A DNA stretch of 16,868 nt from CAZLLV01 sp964560325 (GTDB taxonomy: Bacteria > Acidobacteriota > Thermoanaerobaculia > Multivoradales > DATKCC01). Shown here piece after piece: positions 14,494-16,868 of this stretch. Within the stretch, counting starts at the first letter, position 1; every line of letters begins with the position of its first letter. The translations under genes and the position numbers were made by a program. The stretch is from the NCBI GenBank assembly GCA_964560325.1, contig CAZLLV010000470.1, positions 1-16,868 of the forward strand. The letters are read 5' to 3'. Below the pieces are notes generated by a model, which saw only the letters and a program-made list of their open reading frames with translations, was not told the DNA's origin and did not search any database.

Positions 14494-15626
14494 GCCGCGT
14501 CTACCTCTCCCCGCCCCACCTGTCCGGCCACGAGCTCGAGCTGGTGCGCGAGGCGTTCGAGTCGAACTGGATCGCCCCGCTCGGGCCGCACGTCGACGCC
14601 TTCGAGCGCGAGCTGGCGGCGGTCTGCGAGGTCGGGCACGCGGCGGCGCTGTCGTCCGGCACGGCGGCGATCCACCTGGCGCTCCGGCTGCTCGGCGTGG
14701 GAGAGGGTGACGAAGTCCTCTGCCCGACATTGACCTTCGCCGGCACCGCGTTCCCGGTCCGCTACGTCGGCGCCCGGCCGGTCTTCGTAGACGCCCATCC
14801 GGAGACCTGGACGCTCGACCCGGCGCTCGTCGCCGAGGATCTCGCGCACCGCGCCCGCGACGGCCGGCTCCCGGCGGCGGTGATCACCGTCGACCTCTAC
14901 GGCCAGAGCGCCGACCACGAGCCGATCCTCGCGGCCTGCGCCGAGCACGGCGTGCCGGTGATCGAGGACGCGGCCGAGGCGCTGGGCGCGAGCTACCACG
15001 GCCGGCCGGTGGGCGGCTTCGGGCGCTTCGGCGTGCTGTCGTTCAACGGCAACAAGATCCTCACCACCTCGGGCGGCGGCGCGCTCCTGTCGGACGACGG
15101 CGAGGCGATCGCCCGCGCTCGCAAGCTCGCCTCGCAGGCGCGCGAGCCGGTTCCGCACTACGAGCACGCCGAGGTCGGCTTCAACTACCGGCTGTCGAAC
15201 CTGCTGGCGGCGGTGGGCCGCGGACAGCTCCGGGTGCTGGGCGAGCGGGTGGCGGCGCGGCGGCGGAACTTCGACCTCTACCGCGAGGCGCTCGGCGACC
15301 TGCCGGGGGTCGCGTTCATGCCGGAGGCGCCGTACGGCCGCTCGAACCGCTGGCTCACCTGCCTGACGATCGACCCGGGAGCGTTCGGCGCCGACCGAGA
15401 GGCGGTCCGGCTCGCGCTGGAAGCGGAGGAGATCGAGGCGCGGCCGGTCTGGAAGCCGATGCACCTCCAGCCGGTCTTCGCCGGCTGCGCTACGGTGGGC
15501 GGCCCCCTGGGAGTCCAGGTCGCCGAGCGGCTCTTCGAGCGCGGCCTCTGCCTGCCGAGCGGCTCGAGCCTCCTGGACCGGGACCGGCAGCGGGTGATCG
15601 AGATCGTCCGGGGCTGCCGGCGGTGA
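14490..15626 (+). CDS. pglE: PLP-dependent sugar aminotransferase, DegT/DnrJ/EryC1 family (PglE-like)
   Basis: A 378-aa enzyme that would convert a UDP-4-keto sugar to the 4-amino sugar with an amino-acid donor. The N-terminus has the LSPPHLSGHELELV and NWIAPLGPHV blocks (6-19, 26-35) seen in PglE-like members. SSGTAAIHLAL (55-65) forms the phosphate-binding loop, VIEDAAEALGA (157-167) holds the PLP-contacting acidic residue, and the PLP lysine is K189 in SFNGNKILTTSGGG. Near the C-terminus, EARPVWKPMHLQPVF is the usual substrate-side motif. GTG 14490 overlaps the previous stop by 4 bp and has TGGGGAG at 14478-14484. The product would feed the acetyltransferase encoded just upstream. A PglF-type 4,6-dehydratase making its substrate is not in the window and should lie further downstream or elsewhere. 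Confidence 0.92.
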   Translation: MSRVYLSPPHLSGHELELVREAFESNWIAPLGPHVDAFERELAAVCEVGHAAALSSGTAAIHLALRLLGVGEGDEVLCPTLTFAGTAFPVRYVGARPVFVDAHPETWTLDPALVAEDLAHRARDGRLPAAVITVDLYGQSADHEPILAACAEHGVPVIEDAAEALGASYHGRPVGGFGRFGVLSFNGNKILTTSGGGALLSDDGEAIARARKLASQAREPVPHYEHAEVGFNYRLSNLLAAVGRGQLRVLGERVAARRRNFDLYREALGDLPGVAFMPEAPYGRSNRWLTCLTIDPGAFGADREAVRLALEAEEIEARPVWKPMHLQPVFAGCATVGGPLGVQVAERLFERGLCLPSGSSLLDRDRQRVIEIVRGCRR

Positions 15627-16660
15627 CGGAGACGGCCCGCCACCGCGCCGAGCTCCACCGCCGGGTGGCCGCGCGGGTGGCGGGACGGAGCGACGACGAC
15701 GCGGCCGCCTGGATCGCCGATCACGGCCTGCTCTCGATGGCCGCCTGCGAGGAGCTTCCGGAGGGGGTGCGCGAGCGCCTGCGGGAGCGTGCGCGCCACG
15801 TCGCGGCCTACGGCCTGTACGCGATCGAGCGCTTCCGGGCGATCGCCGACGTGCTCGCCGAGCCGGGCGCGGCCGGCGGCGAGCCGATCCCCCTCTGCCC
15901 GCTCAAGGGGATCTTCCTCCTCGACTCGATCTACCACGACGACCCCGGCTCGCGCCCCCTCGCCGACCTCGACCTCCTGGTCCCGGCGGCGCGGATCGAC
16001 CAGGCGGTCGACCGGCTCGGCGACGAGCTCGGGCTGGTCGAGCGCCCGATGAGCCGCCGCCTGCGCCGGATCTACCCGGAGCGCATCCTCGGCAGCCACA
16101 ACCTCGAGGTCGAGCTCCACAGCCGGCTCGGCTACAAGCACGGCGCCGCCTCGGCCTGGAGCGAGCTCGCGCCGGTGCCGGCCGATGTGCACGACCGGCG
16201 GGTCCACGCCCTCGACCGGGAGACGACCCTCGTCCACCTCGTGAGCCACCTGGTCAAGCACCGCCCGCTCTCGCGGCTCGGGTGGGTCGAGGACGTGCTG
16301 CGCTGGAGCGAGCGCGGCGTCGACGGCGAGCGGGCGACGGCGGTGGCGGAGCGGATCGGCGCCCGCCGGTCCCTGATCGCCGGGGTGCGGGTACTGCGGC
16401 GGCTGGTGGGCGACGAGCTCCTGCCCGGCGTGCCGGATGGCACCGGCCGGGCCGGCCGCGGGATCGCTCTCCACGAGCGCCGACTCTGGCGCGGGATCGC
16501 CGACGGTGCCCTGCCCGACCCCCCCACCGGCGGCACCGTCCGCTCGCGATCGGCGAGCCTGGTCTCCGCCGTCTTCTTGGCCGACCGACCGTCGCACGCC
16601 GTGCGAGCGCTGGCGGTGAAGGCGGCGGAGCTGGCCCTGCGCGGAGAGCCCGGCCGGTGA
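15623..16660 (+). CDS. Uncharacterised nucleotidyltransferase-fold protein (PF14907-like)
   Basis: A 345-aa protein of the nucleotidyltransferase superfamily. PLKGIFLLDSIYHDD (93-107) is followed by RPLADLDLLV (111-120), which gives the metal-binding D-x-D pair (D115, D117). A third acidic position sits in LEVELHSRLG (E162 or E164). This K-G ... D-x-D ... E-x-H pattern is that of PF14907, whose members are found in exopolysaccharide and peptide-maturation clusters without a firmly known reaction. After residue 190 the protein is helical, with HLVSHLVKHRPLSRLGWVEDVL (205-226). GTG 15623 overlaps the aminotransferase stop by 4 bp. The coupling to pgl-like genes suggests a role in the same glycan pathway, perhaps nucleotidylating a sugar phosphate or modifying a protein. 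That is inference. Confidence 0.8.
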   Translation: MTETARHRAELHRRVAARVAGRSDDDAAAWIADHGLLSMAACEELPEGVRERLRERARHVAAYGLYAIERFRAIADVLAEPGAAGGEPIPLCPLKGIFLLDSIYHDDPGSRPLADLDLLVPAARIDQAVDRLGDELGLVERPMSRRLRRIYPERILGSHNLEVELHSRLGYKHGAASAWSELAPVPADVHDRRVHALDRETTLVHLVSHLVKHRPLSRLGWVEDVLRWSERGVDGERATAVAERIGARRSLIAGVRVLRRLVGDELLPGVPDGTGRAGRGIALHERRLWRGIADGALPDPPTGGTVRSRSASLVSAVFLADRPSHAVRALAVKAAELALRGEPGR

Positions 16661-16868
16661 CGCGCGGCACCGGGCTCCCCACTCCGCCCCACCCGGAGGG
16701 CGAGCGCCGGATCGCCGCCGCCCTGGCCGGGGATCGCGAGGCCCTGGCGGCGGTCCTGCCCCGGCTGGCCGGCGGCGGCCACGGCGCCCGCGTCCCGGTC
16801 CTCCTCGCCCGCGCGGCGGCCGCCGCCGAACCGCCGGTGCCGGTGCCGGACGTTCTGCGGGCGCTGCG
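16657..16868 (+). CDS. Start of an unrecognised gene (3' end outside window)
   Basis: An open frame of 70 full codons from GTG 16657 to the window edge. It overlaps the previous stop by 4 bp (GTGA), like the other junctions in this cassette, and has GGAGAG at 16643-16648 with 8-nt spacing, so it is probably real. The peptide is rich in Ala, Pro, Gly and Arg, with ERRIAAALAGDREAL as a likely amphipathic helix. I recognise no family. It could be another member of the downstream glycan or nucleotidyltransferase set, but the visible part is too short to tell. GC reaches about 82 % in the line at 16681. Confidence 0.55.
   Translation, partial: MTRGTGLPTPPHPEGERRIAAALAGDREALAAVLPRLAGGGHGARVPVLLARAAAAAEPPVPVPDVLRAL

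Overview
The window is gene-dense, very GC-rich DNA (about 60-80 % G+C in the lines I counted) from a bacterium. Most starts are GTG and gene junctions overlap by a few bases. No rRNA, tRNA, CRISPR or insertion sequence is visible. The gene families fit an uncultured high-GC Gram-negative lineage such as Acidobacteriota, Gemmatimonadota or Myxococcota, but this is a guess from composition and gene style, not from a marker gene. The whole window looks like part of a cell-surface polysaccharide or glycan biosynthesis locus.

Positions 1-9630 (+ strand) read as one long operon. It holds the end of a GNAT-type acyltransferase, two GT4 glycosyltransferases, a second and complete GNAT paralogue, a polytopic membrane protein that is a candidate polymerase, a PAPS-type sulfotransferase translationally coupled to a NodB/CE4 deacetylase, another polytopic membrane protein of GT-C character, and a third GT4 with a CapM/PglA-like look. 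Together these could build, acylate, deacetylate and sulfate a repeat unit. The adjacent sulfotransferase and deacetylase recall the two activities of animal heparan N-deacetylase/N-sulfotransferase.

Positions 9623-13080 (- strand) hold two coupled membrane glycosyltransferases of the ArnT/PMT (GT-C) type. They converge on, and overlap by 8 bp, the end of the first operon. A candidate promoter lies just upstream of them, in the 121-bp divergent gap at 13081-13201.

Positions 13202-16868 (+ strand) are more GC-rich. They hold a tight cassette with every junction overlapping by 4 bp: a PglC-like phosphoglycosyltransferase, a PglD/NeuD-like acetyltransferase, a PglE/DegT-like aminotransferase, a PF14907-type nucleotidyltransferase and the start of an unrecognised gene. 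This is the pgl (bacillosamine-type) logic for making a UDP-diacetamido sugar and loading it on undecaprenyl phosphate. The 4,6-dehydratase (PglF) that this needs is not in the window.

The most interesting points are the split deacetylase/sulfotransferase pair, the duplicated double-GNAT enzymes flanking the glycosyltransferases, and the uncharacterised nucleotidyltransferase locked into the pgl-like cassette.
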